A DNA stretch of 5,667 nt, from contig DVHM01000019.1 of assembly GCA_018712125.1 (NCBI GenBank), positions 1 through 5,667 of the forward strand, read 5' to 3'. Positions 1 through 5,667 of the stretch are shown here, piece after piece; position 1 is the stretch's first letter; each line of letters opens with the position of its first letter. Below the pieces are notes generated by a model. It did not search any database. It saw nothing but the letters and a program-made list of their open reading frames with translations, and was not told the DNA's origin. The position numbers and the translations under genes were made by a program. The DNA comes from Pullilachnospira_A gallistercoris (GTDB lineage: Bacteria > Bacillota > Clostridia > Lachnospirales > Lachnospiraceae).

Positions 1-631
1 GACAGGGATTGTTCTTGGTACGGCGGCTCAGGATCTGAATCATTCGCTGAATTTCATTCTCTCTTCCGATGACCGGATCCATCCTGTCGTCCAGCGCCAT
101 CTGTGTCAGGTCTCTGGCATACTGTTTCAGAAAGGGCATCTCCCCGGCAGTATTCTTCTTTCTGCCCCGATTGGAAAACTCTTCCTTGTACGCAACACCC
201 TCCTTGCCCATAGCGGAAATAATCTCCGAAAAAAGTTTCTGGGGATTAATCTGCAGTGAGTTCAGAAGCCTTGCGCCGGCGCAATCCTGCATCTTCAGCA
301 TCGCGAGAAGAAGATGCTCTGTCCCCACCTGTTCCATGCCGCAGACAGCACACTCACGCTGCGCCTGTTCCAACAGCTGTACCAGCTTCGGCGTAGTTCC
401 TTCCTCCTCCATGACAGCGACGCCCACGCCCGGATAAATCAATTCATCCATCAGCTGCAACAGAGCATTGGCCGTCACACCGGTCCCCAGAAGAATCCGG
501 GAAGCCAGCCCGTCCTCTGTGTCCACAAGCCCGACCAGTAAATGCTCTGTCCCTATATAATGGTGGTGCATCTGCCTGGAGACACGCTTCGCGTCCTCCA
601 GCGCATTCTGCGCCTGCAATGTATATTCCAT
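1..631 (-). CDS. clpC: ClpC-family AAA+ unfoldase, N-terminal part (3' end beyond left edge)
   Basis: This is the first 210 residues of a Clp/Hsp100 ATPase subunit that unfolds substrates and, in this family, feeds them to the ClpP protease in the cytoplasm. Two Clp N-domain repeats are visible: HYIGTEHLLVGL near residues 24-35 and QVGTEHLLLAML near 101-112. The glutamates of the two GTEH motifs (E29, E105) align with the pair that B. subtilis ClpC uses to dock phosphoarginine (E32, E106; known for the family). A charged linker (about 143-165) is followed by the start of the first AAA+ domain, DPVIGRENEIQRMIQILSRR (185-204), then TKNNPC. The window ends before the Walker A loop, so ATPase and ClpP-binding loops cannot be checked. 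The ATG at 631 has GGAGGG 9 bases upstream (641-646). It lies 23 bases after the acidic membrane protein gene with no promoter or terminator between, so co-transcription is expected. ClpE/ClpA-like relatives are less likely, but a second ClpC paralogue is possible. Confidence 0.93.
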   Translation of the reverse strand, partial: MEYTLQAQNALEDAKRVSRQMHHHYIGTEHLLVGLVDTEDGLASRILLGTGVTANALLQLMDELIYPGVGVAVMEEEGTTPKLVQLLEQAQRECAVCGMEQVGTEHLLLAMLKMQDCAGARLLNSLQINPQKLFSEIISAMGKEGVAYKEEFSNRGRKKNTAGEMPFLKQYARDLTQMALDDRMDPVIGRENEIQRMIQILSRRTKNNPC

Positions 632-654
632 ATCAAAAATCCCTCCGTCAAACC

Positions 655-2196
655 TTATAAGTCATTCAAATCGAGGATTTCCAGATCCGAAAAATCCAAT
701 TCCTCCTCTTCGTCTGTTTCTTTCTTTTTCTTGTTCTTCTTGCCAGAGTCCTCAGACGTGTCTTTGCGCTTTTTCTCTTCTTTTCCGCGCAAATTCAGCT
801 GGTCCAGCTCTCTCTGCAGTTCTTCGGTAACGTGATCGTCATCCTCTTCCTGCCGGCGGCTGTCTTCCATGTCGTCTTCGAGATCCATCCGCACAGAATC
901 GTTGATTCCGTGGAATCCCTGCCACTCCTCATCGTCTTCGTCTTCCTCGTCCTCATCCGCGTCTTCGGAATACGTCAGATCGTCGTCTTCGTTTTCCTCG
1001 AATTCATCGTCTGCGTCGTCAACTTCCTCATCCGCGTCATTGCTCTCTTCCTCTGCCTCGTCGGATTCTTCCTCATCCTCCATTGCGTCATAGACATCTT
1101 TGCGAACTCTTCTGCGTCCCAGCACCAGATTGACAACCGCAATCAAAAGCACGACGGCCACAAAAATCAGAACGGCGATCACTATGCGCAGTCTGGAAAT
1201 CTGATCACTGTCCCCTCCGGAAGCCGATGCCGCATCCGTGTTCGTCTGCCCTTCATCCGCTGCAAAAAGCGCTGTGTTTGCACGCTGCATACTCCCATCG
1301 TCCGCATCATACTGATACCACTGTTCCGTACCGTTCTCGTCGATGCCGTAGAGATAATAAAAATTGTCGGTATTGCCCGAAACGGCATATGCGGTTATCT
1401 GCCGATCCCCGATAACGAGCGTTGCGGCGGACAGGTTCGCCGGAACCTCCGCAGGCTCAAGGGCAATGACATAATCTTCCATCGTACCAATCAGTATCAT
1501 TGGGGATACGGACTGATCTTCTTCGTTGTAAATATAAAAGGTACCGCTTCCGGATGTATTGGACGCAGGTTTCAGATAAACCAGCGTGATCTGACCATTG
1601 GACAGTTCGCGATAGGTAGATCCCTGTATCTCAAGCTGTACCGTATTGAATCCGGCCGGAACCTCGCTGGCAGAATATCTCTCCGAGGCAACATAGGCTA
1701 CCCCGTCGATTGTAAACTGCCCTTCTGCCTGCGCAGATGTTCCACCTGTCTGCGCGGTCGTCTCACCTGCCTGTGACTGGGAGCCCTCCTGGGGTTCCGT
1801 GGTCGTCGTTGCGGCAGGATCCGCAACCTGCACGGTTGTACTGCTTCCGGTCAGCGTATCAGAGCTGACAATCAGTCCGGAAGACCCGGAGCCGACCGCC
1901 TCAAAAGTCAGTGTCGCCTCGCCGCCGGTATAGGTTACCTCGCTGCCAGCTGTCGTATATCCACTGGCATCACAGTTGGTCAACCGGAGTACACTTCCGT
2001 TATATCGCAGTCGGATCGTTCCGTCCGCGGAGGGCTTCACCGTGACCGTCAACCGGTCGCCCACCTCCATGGAGGAACTGGACACCGCAATGGTTGTCGT
2101 GCCCCCCACCTGTGCTGCCTGTGCCGGAAGCACAGCCGACAGACACAGCACAATCGCCGCAACATATGCCATACATCTTTTTCTTATGTACCTCAT
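655..2196 (-). CDS. Signal-peptide, single-pass membrane protein with acidic cytoplasmic tail, unknown function
   Basis: I do not recognise a named family. The 513 residues read, in order: a signal peptide (1 to about 27, basic start, hydrophobic core, cleavage near PAQA); a beta-rich region at 30-125 with a loose cohesin/Ig-like look (EVGDRLTVTV, then strand-like segments); a Thr/Ser/Gln/Gly linker at 126-160; a second extracytoplasmic region at 161-315 rich in aromatic residues; a short Asp/Ser/Ala linker; one transmembrane helix at about 336-360 followed by RRRVRK (positive-inside, so the C-terminus is cytoplasmic); and a tail of about 150 residues. The tail is extremely acidic at 371-424 (38 of 54 residues D/E), lysine-rich at 471-492 (KKNKKKK), and ends in DFSDLEILDLNDL. 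The ATG at 2196 has GAGGTG 5 bases upstream and a near-consensus promoter about 26 bases before that. It directly precedes clpC. A sensor, receptor or membrane anchor role is inference from topology and context only. Confidence 0.9.
   Translation of the reverse strand: MRYIRKRCMAYVAAIVLCLSAVLPAQAAQVGGTTTIAVSSSSMEVGDRLTVTVKPSADGTIRLRYNGSVLRLTNCDASGYTTAGSEVTYTGGEATLTFEAVGSGSSGLIVSSDTLTGSSTTVQVADPAATTTTEPQEGSQSQAGETTAQTGGTSAQAEGQFTIDGVAYVASERYSASEVPAGFNTVQLEIQGSTYRELSNGQITLVYLKPASNTSGSGTFYIYNEEDQSVSPMILIGTMEDYVIALEPAEVPANLSAATLVIGDRQITAYAVSGNTDNFYYLYGIDENGTEQWYQYDADDGSMQRANTALFAADEGQTNTDAASASGGDSDQISRLRIVIAVLIFVAVVLLIAVVNLVLGRRRVRKDVYDAMEDEEESDEAEEESNDADEEVDDADDEFEENEDDDLTYSEDADEDEEDEDDEEWQGFHGINDSVRMDLEDDMEDSRRQEEDDDHVTEELQRELDQLNLRGKEEKKRKDTSEDSGKKNKKKKETDEEEELDFSDLEILDLNDL
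925..1086 (-). repeat. Low-complexity Asp/Glu-coding tract
   Basis: This segment encodes residues 371-424 of the acidic membrane protein and is made of near-repetitive GAY/GAR codons (seen on the plus strand as tcg/tcc/ttc runs). A 13-base unit, cctcatccgcgtc on the plus strand, occurs at 951-963 and again at 1026-1038, encoding two DADE-containing stretches. It probably expands and contracts by slippage or recombination. The long plus-strand open frames here, including a serine-rich one, are antisense by-products of this composition. Confidence 0.7.
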
Positions 2197-2228
2197 GATT
2201 TCACCTCATCCAATTTACGTTATTTCTG

Positions 2229-2257
2229 ATTATAGGAAACAAACGCATTTCCGTCAA
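2229..2257 (-). promoter_or_regulatory. Sigma-A promoter for the acidic membrane protein-clpC unit
   Basis: On the minus strand the -35 box TTGACG (2252-2257) and -10 box TATAAT (2229-2234) are separated by exactly 17 bases, matching the vegetative consensus at 11 of 12 positions. Initiation is expected near 2222, giving a leader of about 26 bases before the ATG at 2196. The -35 box contains the TGA stop codon (2254-2256) of the preceding 65-residue gene. I see no tandem GGTCAAA heptads (CtsR operator) and no CIRCE inverted repeat nearby, so classic heat-shock control of this clpC is not evident. Confidence 0.85.
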
Positions 2258-2451
2258 TATTTTCTGAACAAAAGCGTACACCAGATACTGCCAGAAAGGG
2301 CCGCGAACACGCATGCCGTCTTCGCCGGATCACAGTCCATCACATCGATGTGAAACAGACATAAGATGCCAAAAAAAATCCCCACCGCCGCAATCAGCGC
2401 CACGACTCCGCTCAAAACCAACTGTTCCCATTTCCGACGATTCATGTACAT
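2254..2451 (-). CDS. Small two-pass membrane protein (65 aa), unknown function
   Basis: This short protein has a basic N-terminus (MNRRKW), a hydrophobic helix at about residues 11-33, a polar turn containing MDCDPAK (38-44), a second hydrophobic segment at about 44-61, and a basic end, LLFRKY. The predicted topology is a hairpin with both termini inside. The main support for a real gene is a perfect AGGAGG (2461-2466) 9 bases before the ATG at 2451. A second ATG two codons later (2445) is possible but would lie 15 bases from that site. It starts 74 bases after the zinc-ribbon membrane protein gene with no terminator between, so it is probably the last gene of the acyltransferase operon. Its stop codon sits inside the -35 box of the next promoter. 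I recognise no family. Confidence 0.65.
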   Translation of the reverse strand: MYMNRRKWEQLVLSGVVALIAAVGIFFGILCLFHIDVMDCDPAKTACVFAALSGSIWCTLLFRKY

Positions 2452-2460
2452 TCTTCTGTT

Positions 2461-2466
2461 CCTCCT
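2461..2466 (-). promoter_or_regulatory. Strong ribosome binding site of the 65-residue gene
   Basis: AGGAGG on the minus strand, 9 bases from the ATG at 2451. It is the best Shine-Dalgarno match in the window, and it is what separates this short frame from chance frames nearby. Confidence 0.75.
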
Positions 2467-2525
2467 CTGTCCTGATTTCTTTTACAGACAGAGAATACCA
2501 CAGTATCTGTACCATTATCGTCCCA

Positions 2526-3185
2526 TCAGATATGAAATCGCCTCTTCAATTCACTGCGGGCCGTCCTGCCGCCGAGAATGACCATTCCCAGAAAGACCAG
2601 AATGCTGATAGAGCAGGCAATCTCCGAAAGTACCGGAGAAGTAATCCAGCCGAGAAAGACAAAAAGCACTCCCGCAAGTCCAAACAGCACCACTCCCAGC
2701 TGAAAGAGCAGGTAGCTCTGCCAGTTTCTCCGATTGATCAGCATCAACAGAAGAACAGCCAGATTTGCCAGAAGAATCGCCGTCGGGAACATGTAATTGA
2801 CAGACCATCCGGCATATCCTGTAATCCGGTCTGCCAGAATATCAAACAGAAGAAAACCTAAAATACCGACAATAATCCGTATGCGGTAGCCGGTATCCTT
2901 CGTGAAAAGATAGAGCATGATGATGCCGTAAACTTCCGCCGCGATAAAAATCACACTCCACCAGGTCTCTGGGTGGTACACAAAGTTGGCAGCCACGACT
3001 GCCACAGCCAGTATGATTGCCAGAAACAGAAACAGGCGAAACAAAAAGTTGATCTTTTTTATCTTGTGGAGCACGTTGGGATACGTCATCCTCCCCCTGC
3101 CGGTGTTCTCCAGAACATTGTGGCAGAGCGGGCAATGCTCCGTATCATCCAATATCTCCACTCCGCAATGACTGCATCTACTCAT
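2526..3185 (-). CDS. Zinc-ribbon multi-pass membrane protein (DUF6320-like)
   Basis: The 219-residue protein begins with a short zinc ribbon, MSRCSHCGVEI, continuing to CPLCHN: two CxxC pairs at C4/C7 and C18/C21. A basic linker (about 39-45, HKIKKIN) leads into six probable membrane helices, near 46-70, 76-94, 101-117, 130-150, 157-179 and 185-205. The C-terminus is basic (SELKRRFHI), suggesting that both the ribbon and the tail are cytoplasmic. From memory it resembles the uncharacterised clostridial family DUF6320; an HMM search would settle this. The start at 3185 is preferred over an in-frame ATG at 3206: the cysteine ribbon follows immediately, and GGAG (3192-3195) is 6 bases upstream. 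The first 8 bases overlap the end of the acyltransferase gene (ATGAGTAG shared), implying translational coupling and a joint role. No enzymatic motif is visible. Confidence 0.88.
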   Translation of the reverse strand: MSRCSHCGVEILDDTEHCPLCHNVLENTGRGRMTYPNVLHKIKKINFLFRLFLFLAIILAVAVVAANFVYHPETWWSVIFIAAEVYGIIMLYLFTKDTGYRIRIIVGILGFLLFDILADRITGYAGWSVNYMFPTAILLANLAVLLLMLINRRNWQSYLLFQLGVVLFGLAGVLFVFLGWITSPVLSEIACSISILVFLGMVILGGRTARSELKRRFHI

Positions 3186-4452
3186 AATACACTCCATTCG
3201 TCTCAATCTTTACATCCACACCGTCCTTCGCGATCTGACGAAACACTCGTCGCTGAATGGATGTGTCCTCGTAGGCCGATGTGTAGGTATATACCAGTGT
3301 ATCCTTATAGGAAGTGATCGTCGCTTTCAGATTCTGCCCTTTTGAGAAGGAGAGAAAACAGTGGAAAGCCTGGATGTAAGGCTCATACTCTTTCTGCACC
3401 TTGATATTGCCGATATTGGTAATCGTCGTGGTATTGGCCAGAGCCGTCTGCGTATAGATAATCCGCATGACCATGTTTTTGAAAAAGAGCGGGACAGCCC
3501 GGGCAATCAGAAACTGCTCGTTAGATACATTGTAAGAAAAAATCTGCTCCAGATGCTCTCTGGTAATCTGGCTGCGCAGGCTCTCACGGGTAATCTCCAA
3601 AATCTCCTCAAAGGAATAGTCCTCCTTCTGGGGCACAAACTCCGCGGAAATCATGACAAAAAAGTTTTTTGACGTGTTGGAGTCAAAAAAAGGGCGAAGA
3701 TTTACCGGAACCGCCACACGGATCGGCCGCTTTTTCGTGACCTTCCGATAGTGTTCCCGATAAGTGGCCCAGATAAACACGCCCACAAGGTATTCGTTGA
3801 TACTTACCTGATAGCGCCTGCACACTTCCTTCAACTGGGCAATGGAGAGAAAGCCGTGTATCACACCGAATCCATCGTAGGCCAGCCGCTCTCCGCCGAT
3901 CAGAAAAGCTCTCTGAGACTTATACGCACTCTTCTGGCTTTTTTTGAAATTCTTCCGGAAACTGTCCTCCCGGTTGAGAGAAGTGTCAGCGCTGAGCCCG
4001 TCCCCCATCTGCTCCCGCAGATCGGGGTGTGCCAGCCGAAGGTACTGGTAGGTCAGCTCCCGCAGAAACGTTATGCCCCCCATCCCATCTGTCAGCACAT
4101 GGAACACTTCCAGATTGATGCGCTTTCGATAGTAAGTGACCCGGAAGAGATAGCTGTTGTTCTTGCTCTGATGAATCAGGCGGCAGGGATATGTGCTCTC
4201 CTCCCGGACACGCGGCGCCTTCTTCCCGTTTTCCTCGAAATAATACCAGAAAATACCGCTGCGCAGACGCAGGTTAAATCCCGGTATCTTCGGCGTTACC
4301 ATATCCAACGCTTCCTGCAGAAGCTCCGGCTGGATCTCTTCCATGAGTACCACGCTGATGCGGTAGGTGTTCGTCATCTTCTCTCCCGCGATTACCGGGA
4401 AAAGATTGGCCGTATTGTCCAATTTATCCCATTTGATATAACGATCCGCCAT
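3178..4452 (-). CDS. Condensation/CAT-fold acyltransferase ('alcohol acetyltransferase' type)
   Basis: This 424-residue protein has the layout of the chloramphenicol acetyltransferase/condensation-domain superfamily, which transfers an acyl group from CoA or a carrier protein to a hydroxyl or amine. The catalytic HxxxDG motif is intact: HVLTDG, with H118 and D122, followed by MGG. VPVNLRPFF (248-256) matches the structural NLR region of the family, and TNIGNI (345-350) lies where the second half usually closes the active-site tunnel. No signal peptide or membrane helix is seen, so it should be cytoplasmic or peripheral. Start at 4452 (MADRYIKW) is chosen because GGAAGG (4462-4467) lies 9 bases upstream. 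The longer open frame to 4515 would run through the promoter and terminator. It is first in its operon and overlaps the zinc-ribbon membrane gene. The acceptor and donor are unknown. 'Alcohol acetyltransferase' is a family label and does not show ester synthesis; PapA-like or lipid-modifying roles are equally open. Confidence 0.87.
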   Translation of the reverse strand: MADRYIKWDKLDNTANLFPVIAGEKMTNTYRISVVLMEEIQPELLQEALDMVTPKIPGFNLRLRSGIFWYYFEENGKKAPRVREESTYPCRLIHQSKNNSYLFRVTYYRKRINLEVFHVLTDGMGGITFLRELTYQYLRLAHPDLREQMGDGLSADTSLNREDSFRKNFKKSQKSAYKSQRAFLIGGERLAYDGFGVIHGFLSIAQLKEVCRRYQVSINEYLVGVFIWATYREHYRKVTKKRPIRVAVPVNLRPFFDSNTSKNFFVMISAEFVPQKEDYSFEEILEITRESLRSQITREHLEQIFSYNVSNEQFLIARAVPLFFKNMVMRIIYTQTALANTTTITNIGNIKVQKEYEPYIQAFHCFLSFSKGQNLKATITSYKDTLVYTYTSAYEDTSIQRRVFRQIAKDGVDVKIETNGVYYE

Positions 4453-4486
4453 TTCCTGTTTCCTTCCATCATAACTCTCTCTGGAA

Positions 4487-4515
4487 ATTATAACAAAAAA
4501 ACAGGTCCATGGCAA
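4487..4515 (-). promoter_or_regulatory. Promoter of the acyltransferase operon, inside the upstream terminator
   Basis: On the minus strand a -10 box TATAAT (4487-4492) and a -35 box TTGCCA (4510-4515) are 17 bases apart, an 11 of 12 match to the sigma-A consensus. Initiation is expected near 4480, leaving a leader of about 28 bases before the ATG at 4452. The -35 box is the loop-closing end of the terminator hairpin, and the spacer is the hairpin's 3' arm plus its U-tract. RNA started here would not contain the hairpin. Confidence 0.82.
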
Positions 4516-4533
4516 AACTCTGGACCTGTTTTT
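4495..4533 (-). terminator. Intrinsic terminator after the NCS2 permease (possibly bidirectional)
   Basis: A perfect 9-base-pair stem (ACAGGTCCA at 4521-4529 on the minus strand pairing with TGGACCTGT at 4501-4509) encloses an 11-base loop. A run of six T follows (4500-4495, minus strand), seven counting the last stem base. The A-run before the stem (4530-4533) can extend the pairing. Read on the plus strand the hairpin is followed by five T, so it could stop antisense transcription too. It lies 24 bases past the permease stop codon. Confidence 0.9.
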
Positions 4534-4556
4534 ATAAAAAGTTTATGATTTCGTTG

Positions 4557-5667
4557 CTAGATGATCGCCAGAAGGACAAAGTTCAGAATAAACAGAACTG
4601 CCACACCCGCGATGATCGGATGAATGCTCTTCGCCTCTCTCTTCACAATCTTTACTACGCAATAGAAGATAAACGCGGAAGCGATGCCGTAGGAAATGCT
4701 GTAGCAAAGTGCCATGAACATTCCCGCGAAGAAAGCCGGAACAGCCTCCTCCAGATCGGACCACTTGATCTCGGCAAAGGAAGAGATCATCATGCATCCG
4801 ACGATAATCAGTGCCGGCGCAGTAGCCGCGAAGGGAATTGCGCTGACAAAGGTTGCCAGGAACGCACTCAGCACAAAGCAGATTGCCGTAACGACAGAAG
4901 TCAGACCGGTACGTCCGCCGGCTCCGATTCCGGAAGCGCTCTCCACGAAAGTGGTGGTGTTGGATGTTCCGAAGATCGCACCGATGGAAGTCGCCGTAGC
5001 GTCTGCAAACAGGGCCCTGTCCATCTTGGAGCTGAATCCGGAACCGGTCTCCAGCATCTTCTCATCTTCCTCGGAGAAGATACCCGCGCGCTTTCCTGTT
5101 CCGATAAAGGTACCGATGGTGTCAAAGGTATCGGACATGCTGAAGGCAAAGATCGTGATCAGCACCAGCGGCAGACGGGAGAGATCCGTGAACAAGGACG
5201 GAAGTCCCGCGGATGTGAAGATCACGCCAAAGGTGGACGGCAGCGCGGCAAGCGCATCCGTGAAGCTGACCGTGTCCGTCGTGGTTGTCACGCCGAAGGG
5301 GATTCCGACGATCGTAGTCACAACGATGGCAATCAGGATACCGCCCTTCACTTTCTTCAGTGTCAGAACGACAGCCAGAAACAGTCCGATCAAAAATACC
5401 CACAGACTCGGTGTATTGATGTTAGCCATTGCCGGCACACCGGAATCAAAGGTAATCAATCCGGCGTTCAAAAATCCCAGATACGCGATAAACACGCCGA
5501 TACCGCCGCCGATCGCATTCTGAAGAGATGTCGGGATCGCCTTGATGATGATCTTACGGATCTTTGTCACTGTGATGAAAATATTGATCAAACCACAGAT
5601 AAATACCATGGACAGCGCCTGCTGCCAGGTAAACTCCAGAGCAAAGCACACGGTATAGACAAAGAAT
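4557..5667 (-). CDS. NCS2/AzgA-type purine nucleobase permease, C-terminal part (5' end beyond right edge)
   Basis: 369 residues are visible, reading FFVYTVCFALEF from the right edge. Family members usually run about 430-480 residues, so the first part, including the first helices, is missing; a GTG at 5651 is internal, not the start. These proton-coupled membrane carriers import adenine, guanine or hypoxanthine. Family hallmarks are present: QNAIGGGIGVFIAYLGF early in the visible part; SMSDTFDTIGTFIGTGKRAG (about 176-195), whose aspartates sit in the TM8 substrate region; and FADATATSIGAIFGTS followed by TTTFVESASGIG and GGRTGL (about 220-255), whose ES pair sits in TM10. Several long hydrophobic helices follow to the end at LNFVLLAII. 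The TAG stop is followed by a strong terminator, so it is the last gene of its transcript. The substrate cannot be fixed by eye (PbuG/PbuO-like). Any purine riboswitch upstream would be outside the window. Confidence 0.93.
   Translation of the reverse strand, partial: FFVYTVCFALEFTWQQALSMVFICGLINIFITVTKIRKIIIKAIPTSLQNAIGGGIGVFIAYLGFLNAGLITFDSGVPAMANINTPSLWVFLIGLFLAVVLTLKKVKGGILIAIVVTTIVGIPFGVTTTTDTVSFTDALAALPSTFGVIFTSAGLPSLFTDLSRLPLVLITIFAFSMSDTFDTIGTFIGTGKRAGIFSEEDEKMLETGSGFSSKMDRALFADATATSIGAIFGTSNTTTFVESASGIGAGGRTGLTSVVTAICFVLSAFLATFVSAIPFAATAPALIIVGCMMISSFAEIKWSDLEEAVPAFFAGMFMALCYSISYGIASAFIFYCVVKIVKREAKSIHPIIAGVAVLFILNFVLLAII

Noticed and set aside
832..1776. Long plus-strand open frame (314 codons) and a serine-rich one (869-1093) opposite the acidic membrane protein
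   Set aside because: They mirror the GAY/GAR-rich codons of the real gene, which has a signal peptide, helix, promoter and ribosome binding site. The plus frames have no such support.
2330..2515. 61-codon minus-strand frame overlapping the 65-residue gene
   Set aside because: Poorly hydrophobic, random-looking product in another frame; the AGGAGG lies inside it and points to the ATG at 2451 instead.
2492..2520. Extended -10-like TGGTATTCT with an imperfect inverted repeat (AGATAC...GTATTCT, minus strand) ahead of the 65-residue gene
   Set aside because: No acceptable -35 box at 16-18 bases and the hairpin is short and bulged; insufficient for a promoter, operator or terminator call.
4453..4515. 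21-codon N-terminal extension of the acyltransferase
   Set aside because: This stretch contains the promoter boxes and terminator arm. A GGAAGG site fits the ATG at 4452, and MADRYIKW is a natural start.
3751..4548. 265-codon plus-strand open frame opposite the acyltransferase
   Set aside because: It runs through the terminator/promoter region and lies antisense to a gene with an intact HxxxDG motif; treated as a shadow.
4714..5523. 269-codon plus-strand open frame opposite the permease
   Set aside because: The minus strand carries unmistakable NCS2 motifs. The antisense frame shows no recognisable domain and I see no ribosome binding site supporting it.
5649..5667. GTG at 5651 as the start of the permease
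   Set aside because: The frame stays open to the window edge (FFVYT upstream) and the family is about 60-110 residues longer, so the gene simply continues outside.

Overview
The window is a compact stretch of a Firmicutes (Clostridia) chromosome, most likely from a Lachnospiraceae-type gut anaerobe. This rests on protein character recalled from memory (a ClpC with the YIGTEHLL repeat, an AzgA-type purine permease, a zinc-ribbon membrane protein next to an acetyltransferase), on strong AGGAGG-type ribosome binding sites and on near-consensus sigma-A promoters. No database search was possible. All six genes lie on the minus strand, so transcription runs from high to low coordinates. No RNA genes, mobile elements, CRISPR arrays or gene-free stretches over about 110 bases are visible.

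In order of transcription: (1) A 5'-truncated NCS2/AzgA-type nucleobase permease (4557-5667) enters from the right edge and ends at an intrinsic terminator. (2) That terminator is interlocked with a near-consensus promoter whose -35 box lies in the hairpin loop. The promoter drives a condensation-fold acyltransferase of the 'alcohol acetyltransferase' type (3178-4452). This overlaps by 8 bases a gene for a six-pass membrane protein with an N-terminal zinc ribbon (2526-3185), followed by a 65-residue two-pass membrane protein (2254-2451). (3) A second excellent promoter (TTGACG-17-TATAAT), whose -35 box contains the stop codon of the 65-residue gene, drives a secreted/single-pass membrane protein with a strongly acidic cytoplasmic tail (655-2196). 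Then, 23 bases on, comes the start of a ClpC-family AAA+ unfoldase (1-631), cut by the left edge just before its Walker A motif.

Two units look functionally linked. The first is a soluble acyltransferase translationally coupled to a zinc-ribbon membrane protein, which suggests acyl transfer at or near the membrane. The second is a membrane protein with an extracytoplasmic sensor-like region and a charged cytoplasmic tail, co-transcribed with a Clp unfoldase, which suggests a surface input or membrane anchor for a proteolytic machine. Both interpretations are inference from gene order. The purine permease is probably an unrelated neighbour separated by the terminator.
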